This document shows positions 18,065 through 26,203 of a DNA stretch of 59,407 nucleotides, in pieces. The translations under genes were made by a program, and so were the position numbers. The stretch spans positions 1 to 59,407 of the forward strand of contig CALVCL010000007.1 of assembly GCA_944326085.1 (NCBI GenBank), written 5' to 3'. This DNA comes from an uncultured Tidjanibacter sp. Lineage in GTDB: Bacteria > Bacteroidota > Bacteroidia > Bacteroidales > Rikenellaceae. The notes beneath the pieces were generated by a model that searched no databases, had not been told where the DNA came from, and was given only the letters and a program-made list of their open reading frames with translations. Within the stretch, counting starts at the first letter, position 1; the number at the start of each line of letters is the position of its first letter.

Positions 18065-18086
18065 CAGTGTTAATAGACTGGTGTAT

Positions 18087-18572
18087 ATGAAAAAGGAGGT
18101 TAAGACTAATGCGGCACGTCTTCTTGACAAGGCAGGTATCGCCTATGGGCTCAATTCGTATCCGGTTGACGAAAATGACCTTTCGGCTGTGCATGTGGCG
18201 GCTGAAATAGGTGTCGATGCGGCACTGCTTTATAAAACACTTGTTCTGCGCGGTGACCGTACCGGTATATTCGTGTGTGTTGTGGCGGGCGATGCAGAGG
18301 TTGACCTTAAGAAGGCGGCCCGCGTGTCTGGCAATAAGAAGGCTGACCTTGTGCACATGAAGGAGTTGTTGTCACTGACGGGATACATACGGGGCGGATG
18401 TTCGCCTATAGGAATGAAGAAACAGTATCCGACCTATATCGACAGTCATGCCATGTCGCATGGGGAAATATATATCAGTGCAGGAATTCGCGGTCTGCAG
18501 ATACGTATTGCACCGACCGACCTTGTAGGGTTTGTGGGCGCTGAGGTAGATGATATAATAACAGAGATATAG
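18087..18572 (+). CDS. ybaK: YbaK-type aminoacyl-tRNA (Cys-tRNA-Pro) deacylase
   Basis: A 161-residue free-standing trans-editing domain that hydrolyses mischarged Cys-tRNA(Pro). The start at 18087 (MKKEVKTNAARLLDKAGI) is the canonical YbaK opening and follows the -7 box; the longer frame to 18006 would start upstream of the transcript. Family marks are YPVDENDLSAVHVAAEIGV, YKTLVLRGD (containing the catalytic Lys), KKADLVHMKEL, the GYIRGGCSPIGMKKQYPTYID segment (18379-18441; key residues G-G-x-S-P-x-G) and GEIYISAGIRGLQI. Followed two bases later by the C_GCAxxG_C_C gene, so the two are probably co-transcribed. Confidence 0.93.
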   Translation: MKKEVKTNAARLLDKAGIAYGLNSYPVDENDLSAVHVAAEIGVDAALLYKTLVLRGDRTGIFVCVVAGDAEVDLKKAARVSGNKKADLVHMKELLSLTGYIRGGCSPIGMKKQYPTYIDSHAMSHGEIYISAGIRGLQIRIAPTDLVGFVGAEVDDIITEI

Positions 18573-18574
18573 AT

Positions 18575-19000
18575 ATGGAAAGCAGGGTAGAACAGGCAGT
18601 TGAGAGTTTCCGGTCGGGATGCAACTGTGCGCAGGCGGTATTTGTCACGTATGCCGATTTGTACGGGATTGATAAGACAACGGCTATGAGACTGGCATCG
18701 TCGTTCGGTGCCGGTCTGGCCGGCATGCGTCATGTTTGCGGCACGGTTAGCGGCATGTCCATGTTAGCCGGACTGCATAACGGTGCGTCGTCGGTTGAGG
18801 ACAAGGAGGGCCGCAAGCGTAACTTCGAGACGGTACGCTTGTTGGCGCAAGAATTTTCCGCATTGAATGGATCCATACGTTGCGGCCAGTTGTTAGGTTT
18901 AGAGCCCGGGTTACCCGATGGTTTTTCCAAAAAGCCTTGCGCGGAGTATGTGCGCACGTGTGCAGTGCTGGTAGAAAAGTATTTGTTGCCTAGGCCTTAA
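18575..19000 (+). CDS. C_GCAxxG_C_C family (redox-cysteine) protein
   Basis: A 141-residue protein of the C_GCAxxG_C_C family. The conserved cysteines are in SGCNCAQAV (about 14-22), HVCGTVSG (about 53-60), SIRCGQLLG (about 99-107) and KPCAEYVRTC (about 119-128); GAGLAGMRH and SGMSMLAGL are the usual glycine-rich segments. The family is thought to bind metal or a cofactor or to take part in thiol redox, but no reaction is established. No signal peptide. It is second in a two-gene unit with ybaK and ends at a bidirectional terminator. Confidence 0.88.
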   Translation: MESRVEQAVESFRSGCNCAQAVFVTYADLYGIDKTTAMRLASSFGAGLAGMRHVCGTVSGMSMLAGLHNGASSVEDKEGRKRNFETVRLLAQEFSALNGSIRCGQLLGLEPGLPDGFSKKPCAEYVRTCAVLVEKYLLPRP

Positions 19001-19020
19001 TTGATGTCGGCTGATATAAA

Positions 19021-19050
19021 ATACCCCGCAACCTTCATGGTGCGGGGTAT
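19021..19050. terminator. bidirectional terminator between the C_GCAxxG_C_C gene and secG
   Basis: A perfect 10-bp stem ATACCCCGCA / TGCGGGGTAT with a 10-base loop, A-rich on the left and T-rich on the right. It serves the two convergent genes. Confidence 0.8.
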
Positions 19051-19084
19051 TTGTTTCATTTTGTACCGACTGTCGACGCCAGGA

Positions 19085-19453
19085 TTATTCGTTTACCTCG
19101 GTGGCGTCGGTTTCAGTAGCCTGCTGTGCAGCGTCGGTGGCCACCGGAGCGATAGTGTTGGGCAGGACAACTTCCTGTTCGGTAGTAATCTGTTCGAGAA
19201 GAGCGTCGTTGCTTCCCTGAGTGCTGCGCCTGTGTGACGACATTGCTATCGAAGCGAGAAGGCTGAGTACTACTATTGCTATTGCCAGCGTCCAAGTTGA
19301 ACGTTCAAGGAAGTCTGCCGTTTGGCGGACACCCATTACCTGGTTCGATGCACCGAAGTTTGCAGCCATTCCGCCTTTCGGGTTTTGTGCGAGTACGGCG
19401 AGTACAAGAAGAACGCTCGCGATGATTATCAATACTATTAAAAAGATGTACAT
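19085..19453 (-). CDS. secG: preprotein translocase subunit SecG
   Basis: A 122-residue inner-membrane subunit of the SecYEG channel. Two membrane helices at about 2-22 and 52-73 are separated by the SecG signature QNPKGGMAANFG and by GVRQTADFLERSTW. An acidic, Ala/Thr-rich tail (about 75-122) is longer than in Escherichia coli SecG and common in Bacteroidota. It is the last gene of a minus-strand run starting with the sigma-54 activator or the HU-domain gene, 64 bases after the TPR-like gene. Confidence 0.93.
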   Translation of the reverse strand: MYIFLIVLIIIASVLLVLAVLAQNPKGGMAANFGASNQVMGVRQTADFLERSTWTLAIAIVVLSLLASIAMSSHRRSTQGSNDALLEQITTEQEVVLPNTIAPVATDAAQQATETDATEVNE

Positions 19454-19517
19454 CGTTTATGTTGTTTTTTAGTTATTCTTTTTGCGTGTCCTGTTTACGG
19501 TGTACTGACAGCCATTG

Positions 19518-20012
19518 TCATTTTGGCCGTGTACCGCATCCGGACGCTTTCTCAATAAGTTCGGCAAAATAAATACTTTTTTCCGGATTTAACAAACTTA
19601 ATCTCCGATATATTTCCACTGCACGGTCGTTCATGCCCTGAGCCAGGTATATGGATGCGAATTCTTCGGTAAGCAGTTCATCTGGAATGGCGTCATCGTT
19701 GTTATCCGTATCCGGCAGGTCCTCGGGAGTGGTGTCGGCAGCCGTTATTCGGTGTTCCCCACTGCGGATGAATGCGTCGATTATCGACATGGTGTCTTTC
19801 TCGTCGGGCATTGTGGCGTATGCTGTCTGGATATTATCCTGTATGGCTTCCGGCACCTTGAGAATTGCGGGCCGGAAACGCGACAGTATGGCAAGACGTC
19901 TGCCGACTGTGCCGTTGGTGCGGTATTTTATGATTTCAGGAATGTTGAACCACGGGTAGCGTGCGGCGAGTTCGCGCGCCTGTTCGAGAGATAGTATGCC
20001 TGTTGTATTCAT
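19518..20012 (-). CDS. TPR-like protein between lptE and secG
   Basis: A 164-residue soluble protein. The N-terminal part (EQARELAARYPWFNIPEIIKYR) is amphipathic and the middle is acidic and disordered-looking (about 88-112). The C-terminal EEFASIYLAQGMNDRAVEIYRRLSLLNPEKSIYFAELIE segment (19529-19645; key residues A-x-I-Y-x-x-Q-G and L-N-P-E-K-S) looks like one helix-turn-helix repeat of the tetratricopeptide type. No catalytic motif. Its stable position between lptE and secG, three bases after lptE, suggests an envelope-linked scaffold role; function unknown. Confidence 0.72.
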   Translation of the reverse strand: MNTTGILSLEQARELAARYPWFNIPEIIKYRTNGTVGRRLAILSRFRPAILKVPEAIQDNIQTAYATMPDEKDTMSIIDAFIRSGEHRITAADTTPEDLPDTDNNDDAIPDELLTEEFASIYLAQGMNDRAVEIYRRLSLLNPEKSIYFAELIEKASGCGTRPK

Positions 20013-20015
20013 GGC

Positions 20016-20531
20016 TTACCAATTGGAGACTGCGGCGTTGAAAATGTCGTCCACGAGCTGGGTGACGAGTTCGGGTATGAGTGAACTTTCGGCCGTGGAG
20101 AGGTCGAGTGACGACGAGTATTCCTGGAATGCCGAAAAACTCTGGTCATAATTGAATGTCGGGTCAATGTTGTTGGTGAACTTAACTTTGACGGTTATTG
20201 TCAGTCTGTTCATGGCGGCCATGTCATCGCTGGTCACTGCCACGGGCATTACCGTGTAGTTGGTGATTTCACCTTGAAATGCGAGGTCGCCGTTTTCAGG
20301 AACCAACTGGAGTTTTGTCTGGTTCATGAAACGAGTCTGAAGCTCATCGGTGAGGGTGGAGCTGAGTGTAGGCGACACGAGAGTGGCGTTGTTGGGAAAG
20401 TACGGAATGCTTACCGTACGCGCATCGGCAGGTATGGATGCCCCAGACAGCGAATATGTCACCTTGCAGGCTGCCAGCACACACAGCAACACGGCACATA
20501 CGGTGGCCGTTTTAAAAATCTTAATATTCAT
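20016..20531 (-). CDS. lptE: LPS-assembly lipoprotein LptE
   Basis: A 171-residue lipoprotein with a signal peptide ending in the lipobox LAAC (Cys22). The mature part has the LptE layout: GASIPADARTVSIPYFPNNA, then SPTLSSTLTDELQTRF, GDLAFQGEITNYTVMPVA and a C-terminal SSLIPELVTQLVDDIFNAA helix. In the outer membrane LptE plugs the LptD barrel and takes part in inserting LPS. Its first 11 bases overlap the end of the sigma-54 activator gene, implying shared transcription and coupled translation. Confidence 0.9.
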   Translation of the reverse strand: MNIKIFKTATVCAVLLCVLAACKVTYSLSGASIPADARTVSIPYFPNNATLVSPTLSSTLTDELQTRFMNQTKLQLVPENGDLAFQGEITNYTVMPVAVTSDDMAAMNRLTITVKVKFTNNIDPTFNYDQSFSAFQEYSSSLDLSTAESSLIPELVTQLVDDIFNAAVSNW

Positions 20532-21741
20532 TTATTCCTAATTCTTTGATTTTTCTGTACAGTGTACGTTCCGAGATGAAGAGTTCCTTGGCAGCCTCCT
20601 TGCGGCGGCCATTATGCTTGCGCAGAGCCTTGATGATGGCATTGCGCTGTACTTCTGCCTTGGTCATCTCTTTTGGCTGTTCTGTTTCCTCTTCAGCTAT
20701 TTCATAGCTTCCCGTATCGGCTGTGTTGTGTGTTACGGTGGTCGTGGGAAGTATGTTCGATGCCTGGAGCAGTCCTGCTATGCGTTCGCTTTGCTCCTTA
20801 TTGACAGGTCGTCCGGCTAAAATGTCGTGTAGCATCTGCTTGATGTCGGACATCTCGGAGCGCATGTCGAACAGCATCTTGTATAGCAGTTCGCGTTCGA
20901 AGTTGCCCTGCGGTTCCTGCTGGTGTCCGCCCATTACGACTGGCATGCTGGTTTGGCTGCCATCGTCTGGCAGATAATTACGCAGTACATCAGCCGTGAT
21001 TACACGTGACTCCTCAATGGCTGAAATCTGTTCGGCCACATTCTTGAGTTGACGGATGTTACCGCGCCAGTAGTAATTTTCCAGCATTGTGCGTGCATCG
21101 GCATCTAGTGTAATCGGAGGCATGCGGTATTGTATGGCGACATCCGAAGCGAACTTGCGGAAAAGTATGTATATGTCGCCCTTGCGTTCACGCAGTGCCG
21201 GTACGTATATGGGTACCGTGTTGAGCCTGTAGTAGAGGTCTTCACGGAAGCGACCATCCTGTATGGCTGCTTGTAGATTTACGTTCGTGGCGGCTACGAC
21301 GCGAACGTTGGTTTTCTGTGTTTTTGACGAACCGACGCGGATGAACTCGCCTGTCTGTAGCACTCGAAGCAGGCGCACCTGCGTGGAGTGTGGAAGTTCG
21401 GCCACCTCGTCGAGGAATATTGTGCCGCCATCGGCCTCCTCGAAATAACCTTTACGAGCTTCTGTGGCACCGGTGAATGAACCTTTTTCGTGACCGAAAA
21501 GTTCCGAATCTATTGTGCCTTCCGGAATGGCGCCGCAGTTGACGGCTATGTATTTGTTGTGTTTGCGTGAACTGTATGCGTGTATCACCTGCGGAAAGAA
21601 TTCCTTGCCGACACCACTTTCTCCCGTGACGAGTACTGAAAGGTCGGTCGGGGCGACGCGCAGGGCGACTTCAAGTGCCCTGTCCATGTTCTCGCTGTTG
21701 CCTATTATGCCGAAACGCTGTTTTACAGCAACGATATCCAT
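20521..21741 (-). CDS. sigma-54-dependent transcriptional activator without receiver domain
   Basis: A 406-residue AAA+ enhancer-binding protein. Only about 15 residues precede the AAA+ domain, so there is no receiver, GAF or PAS sensor. Walker A GESGVGKE is at 40-47, the sigma-54-contacting loop reads GSFTGA at 87-92 (usual form GAFTGA), and Walker B GGTIFLDE is at 105-112. The arginine-finger region REDLYYRLN is intact. The C-terminus (about 365-406) is a Fis-type helix-turn-helix, KEAAKELFISERTLYRKIKELG. It should activate sigma-54 promoters, with activity set by expression or by a partner. It overlaps lptE by 11 bases and lies 38 bases after the HU-domain gene. Confidence 0.93.
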   Translation of the reverse strand: MDIVAVKQRFGIIGNSENMDRALEVALRVAPTDLSVLVTGESGVGKEFFPQVIHAYSSRKHNKYIAVNCGAIPEGTIDSELFGHEKGSFTGATEARKGYFEEADGGTIFLDEVAELPHSTQVRLLRVLQTGEFIRVGSSKTQKTNVRVVAATNVNLQAAIQDGRFREDLYYRLNTVPIYVPALRERKGDIYILFRKFASDVAIQYRMPPITLDADARTMLENYYWRGNIRQLKNVAEQISAIEESRVITADVLRNYLPDDGSQTSMPVVMGGHQQEPQGNFERELLYKMLFDMRSEMSDIKQMLHDILAGRPVNKEQSERIAGLLQASNILPTTTVTHNTADTGSYEIAEEETEQPKEMTKAEVQRNAIIKALRKHNGRRKEAAKELFISERTLYRKIKELGINEY

Positions 21742-21779
21742 TTTGTTGTTCCTTCTTAATTGTTAGTGTTGTGTGGTGG

Positions 21780-22730
21780 CTATTCTGCCTTGGTGGATTG
21801 TGTGTCAACAGGTGTTGCCGATGGATCTATGACGAGCTCCTGTTCATGGGTCACATTGAGACCACGTTTGGTGATGTAACCGTATATAAGTATACCGAGG
21901 GTTATGGCCAGAGCAAGTATGGCTATAATCATTACGGCATCGAGCCTCTTCTTTGGTTTCTGCGGATGACGTATGTTGATTTGCGGCTTGTACGGCTCTG
22001 CGGACTGCGTGATTGCCGTTGTGCGGGAAGCAGGTTGTGGTGTAACGGATGGGAGATCATGTGTCGTGTTTCCGAGGTTGTCATCATCCCTGTAGCCATA
22101 CAATGCACCGCGCAGGCTGTTGTTATTGTAGCGTGGAGTGTGCGGCCGGAGCGGACGTTCCTGTTCATCGCTGTCCTGGTGTCCGATTGTGTCAGGTTGC
22201 TTGTCATGGCCGGTTACTGTTTTGACACCCGTCTCTTTTGTATATGTGTTTTGCTGTTCTGTTGTCTTTGCTGTACTGGTGGGGGTAGTATCCCCATCCA
22301 CGGCATTTGTGGCGGCGGTGTATTCGCAACTTGGGGCAGGTTTATGTTCCTGTATGGCGTCAGGAGTCGGTTCGGTGTCTGTTTTAGCAGATTCTGTTGC
22401 GATGTCCTGTTCAGGAGTATGGCGCGACATGAAATGTATAACTCCATCGCTGCTGCGTCGTATGGTGCCGAGACCTTCTATCTCAACGCGGCCTTCGCGG
22501 GTCAGAGAGTCGGCCACTGAAGCAGCATAGGCAGCGACTTCCATACGGGCCTGTTCGTGCGGCAGTCCGTACATGGCGGCGGTTTCGGAAATCAACATGC
22601 CGTCATCGGTACGTATCAAGTCGGTGAATATCATGTCACCGTTCTCTCTCCTGACAAATGTGCCCACTGTAGGAAGCACTAAATGCCTTGATTTTAGTTC
22701 CAATATTCTTGCTATGACTTTTTCGACCAT
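21780..22730 (-). CDS. membrane-anchored HU-domain (CCDC81-type) protein
   Basis: A 316-residue protein starting at the ATG at 22730 (MVEKVIARILELKSRHLVLP); the upstream TTG at 22751 overlaps the -7 box. Residues about 1-115 contain two HU-like units of the bacterial CCDC81 type (VLPTVGTFVRR and VEIEGLGTIRRSSDGVIHF). A long Thr/Pro/Gln-rich linker follows (about 120-255). A single membrane helix at about 266-287 (AVMIIAILALAITLGILIYGY) is preceded by KPKKR, placing the HU part in the cytoplasm and a short tail outside. This is the layout of the Bacteroidota DNA- or peptidoglycan-linked HU proteins near the SPOR family; DNA binding is inferred from the fold only. Confidence 0.83.
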   Translation of the reverse strand: MVEKVIARILELKSRHLVLPTVGTFVRRENGDMIFTDLIRTDDGMLISETAAMYGLPHEQARMEVAAYAASVADSLTREGRVEIEGLGTIRRSSDGVIHFMSRHTPEQDIATESAKTDTEPTPDAIQEHKPAPSCEYTAATNAVDGDTTPTSTAKTTEQQNTYTKETGVKTVTGHDKQPDTIGHQDSDEQERPLRPHTPRYNNNSLRGALYGYRDDDNLGNTTHDLPSVTPQPASRTTAITQSAEPYKPQINIRHPQKPKKRLDAVMIIAILALAITLGILIYGYITKRGLNVTHEQELVIDPSATPVDTQSTKAE

Positions 22731-22748
22731 ATTCCTGCCAGTTTTGCC

Positions 22749-22756
22749 CAAAAATA
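22749..22756 (-). promoter_or_regulatory. -7 box for the HU-domain gene
   Basis: Minus-strand TATTTTTG, 18 bases before the ATG at 22730, predicting a very short leader. Confidence 0.45.
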
Positions 22757-22950
22757 GGGAATTTTCAGCGAAAAAAGTATTAAGACAATATTAAAAACGG
22801 CAATAGCATGAGAAAAAGTTGATATTTCGAAAAAGAATTATTTGTTTTGTATTCCGGATTTATATGTGATCCGGCCGCGCTACATTGCCTTATTTTTATG
22901 AAAGTAGGTGAGTCGGATTTTTGTTTTCTTTGGAAATAACATGCGACGAA

Positions 22951-24342
22951 ATGAAAAACAAGTACATCGACCTGATTGAGCAGACCTTCGAATTTCCGCA
23001 GGATGAGTTTACTGTTAAGGACAATGAACTGTATTTTCATGAGGTTCCGCTCATGGATATAATCAAACAGTACGGTACTCCGTTGAAGATATCATACCTG
23101 CCAAAAATATCACAGCAGATAAACCGTGCAAAGCGTATGTTCAATGTGGCTATGGCAAAGGTCGATTATCGTGGCTCATACAATTACTGCTATTGTACTA
23201 AAAGTTCGCACTTCTCTTTCGTTCTGGAAGAAGCGTTGAAAAACGATATAAATCTCGAAACTTCATCGGCATACGATATTCATATTATAAATGCACTGTA
23301 TGACAGCGGACTGATAAACAAGGATATATTTATTGTTTGCAACGGTTTCAAGCGTCCTCAGTATGTGGAGAACATCGCCAATCTTATCAAACAAGGTTTT
23401 ACAAACACCATACCTGTACTTGACAACAAGCAGGAACTCGATCTGCTTGATATCATTGATTGTCCGTGTCAGATAGGTATCCGCATAGCAGCGGAGGAGG
23501 AGCCCAAGTTTGACTTCTATACTTCACGTCTCGGTATACGTTACAATGACATCATTCCGTATTACAACGAGCGCATCAAAAACAACAAGAATGTCAAGTT
23601 GAAGATGCTTCATTTTTTCATAAATACCGGTATCAAGGATACAGCCTACTATTGGAATGAGCTGCATAAGTGCATACAGGTTTACTGCGATCTGAAAAAG
23701 TTGGCACCCGAACTTGACTCGTTGAATATCGGAGGCGGTTTCCCGATAAAGAACTCGCTTGCCTTCGATTATGATTACGAGTACATGACAGAGGAGATAG
23801 TAGCACAGATTAAGAATACTTGCAATGCCAACGGAGTGGAGGAGCCGAACATTTTTACCGAATTCGGTTCGTTCACTGTCGGCGAAAGCGGTGCGGCTCT
23901 GTTTTCAATCATTAACCAAAAGCAACAGAATGACCGTGAGAGCTGGTATATGATAGACAGTTCGTTTATGACCACTCTGCCGGATATCTGGGGTATCAAC
24001 CAGCGTTATCCTCTGTTGGCAATCAATAACTGGGATAAGGAGTATCAGCGAGTGTTCTTAGGAGGACTGACCTGTGACAGCGAGGACTATTACAGTGGAG
24101 AGGCACATTCCAATGCCGTCTTTCTGCCGAAGCTCACACCTGGCGATACACAGTATATAGGGTTTTTCCATACAGGTGCATATCAGGAGTCGTTGGGTGG
24201 TTTCGGCGGCATACAACACTGTCTGATACCAGCCCCGAAGCATATCATAATCGACAGGAATAAGGATGATAACGAATACTATACCAGATTGTTTGCCAAG
24301 GAACAGAGCTATCGTTCCATGATGCGCATTCTCGGTTATTAG
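22951..24342 (+). CDS. speA: fold-type III PLP decarboxylase, probable arginine decarboxylase
   Basis: A 463-residue alanine-racemase-fold decarboxylase. The PLP lysine lies in YCTKSSHFSF, followed by ETSSAYDIHI. The glycine loop is GGGFPIKN, EFGSFTVGESG supplies the phosphate-side contact, and GGLTCDSEDYY matches the C-D-S-x-D active-site segment of this family. Length and sequence fit the short Bacteroidota enzymes annotated as arginine decarboxylases of polyamine synthesis, distinct from the classical 630-residue SpeA. Substrate specificity (arginine versus another amino acid) cannot be read with certainty. The start at 22951 (MKNKYIDLIEQTFEF) is preferred over the TTG at 22921. A bidirectional terminator follows. 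Confidence 0.82.
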   Translation: MKNKYIDLIEQTFEFPQDEFTVKDNELYFHEVPLMDIIKQYGTPLKISYLPKISQQINRAKRMFNVAMAKVDYRGSYNYCYCTKSSHFSFVLEEALKNDINLETSSAYDIHIINALYDSGLINKDIFIVCNGFKRPQYVENIANLIKQGFTNTIPVLDNKQELDLLDIIDCPCQIGIRIAAEEEPKFDFYTSRLGIRYNDIIPYYNERIKNNKNVKLKMLHFFINTGIKDTAYYWNELHKCIQVYCDLKKLAPELDSLNIGGGFPIKNSLAFDYDYEYMTEEIVAQIKNTCNANGVEEPNIFTEFGSFTVGESGAALFSIINQKQQNDRESWYMIDSSFMTTLPDIWGINQRYPLLAINNWDKEYQRVFLGGLTCDSEDYYSGEAHSNAVFLPKLTPGDTQYIGFFHTGAYQESLGGFGGIQHCLIPAPKHIIIDRNKDDNEYYTRLFAKEQSYRSMMRILGY

Positions 24343-24360
24343 CAGTCGTTCGGCATAAAA

Positions 24361-24395
24361 ACAGAAGCCCTGCATTTTATGTGCGGGGCTTCTGT
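24361..24395. terminator. bidirectional terminator, PLP decarboxylase / acyl-CoA ligase
   Basis: A 10-bp stem ACAGAAGCCC / GGGCTTCTGT with A-run and T-run flanks. It lies between convergent genes and abuts the stop codon of the ligase gene at 24397. Confidence 0.85.
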
Positions 24396-24396
24396 T

Positions 24397-26016
24397 TTAT
24401 TGCTTGTTATTTTTGTGCAGTTTGGTGTACAAATAGCGTTTTATCTTGTGTGAAGGTGTTTTTTCGAAACCTTCTTCCTGCTCCTCTATGGTGGCTATTT
24501 TCGATGATTTATTTACTTTTGAGTTCACATATCGTATAATATCTGCCTTGATATCCTCCATTGTGGTTGCCAGACCATCACGAAATTCGTGGTAGCGTTT
24601 TTCGAGTTCGGCCTTGTCGAAGTGTACAAGGGCCACCAGTCGTCCCTCCTCCTGTGTGACAATTGAGTCGGAAACGAGGAAGTGGCTGTTAAGCACGCTT
24701 TCTATGTCTTCCGGATAGATGTTTTCGCCGTTCGGACCAACTATCATGTTGCCGAGACGTCCTTTTATGTAAAGGTAGCCATCCGAATCGAATGCGCACA
24801 GGTCATGGGTGCGGAACCATCCGTCTGTTGTGAGTACCTCGGAAGTAAGTTCGGGATTTTTGTAATAACCTTGCATGGTACATGGGCTTTTTACTACAAG
24901 TTCGCCTTCTCCAAGTTCGTTGGGGTTGTCGAGACGGGCTTCGATGCCTGGCAGTATGGGACCTGTAGAGCCGAGTCTTACCTTGGAAGGTATGGCGCCT
25001 GCGAGGAGCGGTGCCGTTTCGGTCAGCCCGTAGCCTATTGCATAGGGAAAGTGCCCTTCGAGCAGGAAGCGTTCGGCTTCCATGTCGAGTTTGGCACCTC
25101 CGATACCGAAGAAGCGCAGGCGGCCTCCGAACAGGTTCAGGAGCCTGCGTCCGGCCATGCCGTGTATGGCGCGGCGAAATATGGTCTGATTGTACAACTT
25201 GCCTAGCAGTTTCGATTTGCGGAACTTGGCGGCAACCTGTGTCTTGTAAATCTTTTCGATAACAAGGGGTACGCTGAGCATAACCGTAGGGCGCACCTGT
25301 CGCAGTGCCGGCAGCAGGTTCGATGCCGTAGGCGGCCTGTCGACGTACACTACCGATGCTCCGCACATGAAAGGCAGGAGCATGCCCAGCGAGCATTCGT
25401 ATGTGTGCGACAGCGGAAGTATGGATAGGAATACGTCGTCGGGGCGCACGAAGAACAGGTCGCGGTCCATTTGGGCCTGCATGGCGAGGTTGCGATGCGT
25501 GAGCATCACACCTTTGGGGGATGATGTGGTGCCGGATGTGTAGATTATCACGGCGAGGTCATCTGGCTGCGGGGTCGACATTGTGCCTAGGTCAGACGAT
25601 TTGCGGGATATTATGCCGAGGTTTTTGGTGCGTATGATGATGTTCATGCTGTCGAGTATCTCTTTCGAGACACGGGTGTAGAGCTTGTCGGATACGCACA
25701 GTGCCTTTGCTTCCGAGTGGGTTATGATGCGGTCGAGTTCGTTTCCCGAGAAGTCAGGCAGTATCGGTACGATTATCATGCCGGCGGTGACGGCTGCAAA
25801 ATAGCATACGTTCCAATTCGGCATGTTGCTGCTCAGCAGGGCCACCTTGTCGCCGCTGCTGAGACCGGCTCCGAGCAGTACTCCGCGGACATATTCGACA
25901 CGTTCGCCGAAGTCGGCATATGTCATGGCTTCGCGCTCCAGCATCGAGAACGATGGGCTGTTGCCGTACTTTCTGATACTGCTGTCGTATATTTCTTTTA
26001 GCGTTTGGAATTCCAT
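24397..26016 (-). CDS. AMP-forming acyl-CoA ligase (long-chain fatty acid type)
   Basis: A 539-residue ANL-superfamily enzyme that activates a carboxylic acid as an acyl-adenylate and transfers it to CoA. The P-loop-like A3 motif YTSGTTSSPKGVMLTH is at about 166-181, the A5 motif YGLTETAP at about 333-340, GELVVKSPCTMQGYYKNPE is A6, and GWFRTHDLCAFDSDGYLYIKGRLGNMIVGPNGENIYPEDIE (24699-24821) contains A7/A8 with the conserved Asp and Arg. The C-terminal catalytic Lys lies in TPSHKIKRYLY. Closest to the long-chain fatty-acyl-CoA ligase branch of Bacteroidota; the acyl chain is not determined. A -7 box is at 26137-26144, divergent from queG. Confidence 0.9.
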   Translation of the reverse strand: MEFQTLKEIYDSSIRKYGNSPSFSMLEREAMTYADFGERVEYVRGVLLGAGLSSGDKVALLSSNMPNWNVCYFAAVTAGMIIVPILPDFSGNELDRIITHSEAKALCVSDKLYTRVSKEILDSMNIIIRTKNLGIISRKSSDLGTMSTPQPDDLAVIIYTSGTTSSPKGVMLTHRNLAMQAQMDRDLFFVRPDDVFLSILPLSHTYECSLGMLLPFMCGASVVYVDRPPTASNLLPALRQVRPTVMLSVPLVIEKIYKTQVAAKFRKSKLLGKLYNQTIFRRAIHGMAGRRLLNLFGGRLRFFGIGGAKLDMEAERFLLEGHFPYAIGYGLTETAPLLAGAIPSKVRLGSTGPILPGIEARLDNPNELGEGELVVKSPCTMQGYYKNPELTSEVLTTDGWFRTHDLCAFDSDGYLYIKGRLGNMIVGPNGENIYPEDIESVLNSHFLVSDSIVTQEEGRLVALVHFDKAELEKRYHEFRDGLATTMEDIKADIIRYVNSKVNKSSKIATIEEQEEGFEKTPSHKIKRYLYTKLHKNNKQ

Positions 26017-26136
26017 GAGGAAGAAGTTGTTTGATGTTGAGCCCCGTACGCCGCAACTGTCGTGTCACGTCACTGGCAGCAGGACATTGATGCGTCTATC
26101 GGTGCTGGGCATGCAGCTTTCCTTTTCTGCATAACG

Positions 26137-26144
26137 CAAAGTTA
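26137..26144 (-). promoter_or_regulatory. -7 box for the acyl-CoA ligase gene
   Basis: Minus-strand TAACTTTG in the divergent region with queG. It predicts a leader of about 110 bases. Confidence 0.45.
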
Positions 26145-26178
26145 GACATAAATATTTCCTCTTTGTCAGGCGTATCGT

Positions 26179-26186
26179 TATTTTTG
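26179..26186 (+). promoter_or_regulatory. -7 box for queG
   Basis: TATTTTTG, 18 bases before the queG ATG, back to back with the minus-strand box at 26137-26144. Confidence 0.5.
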
Positions 26187-26203
26187 CAGACATATTTTCT
26201 GAT

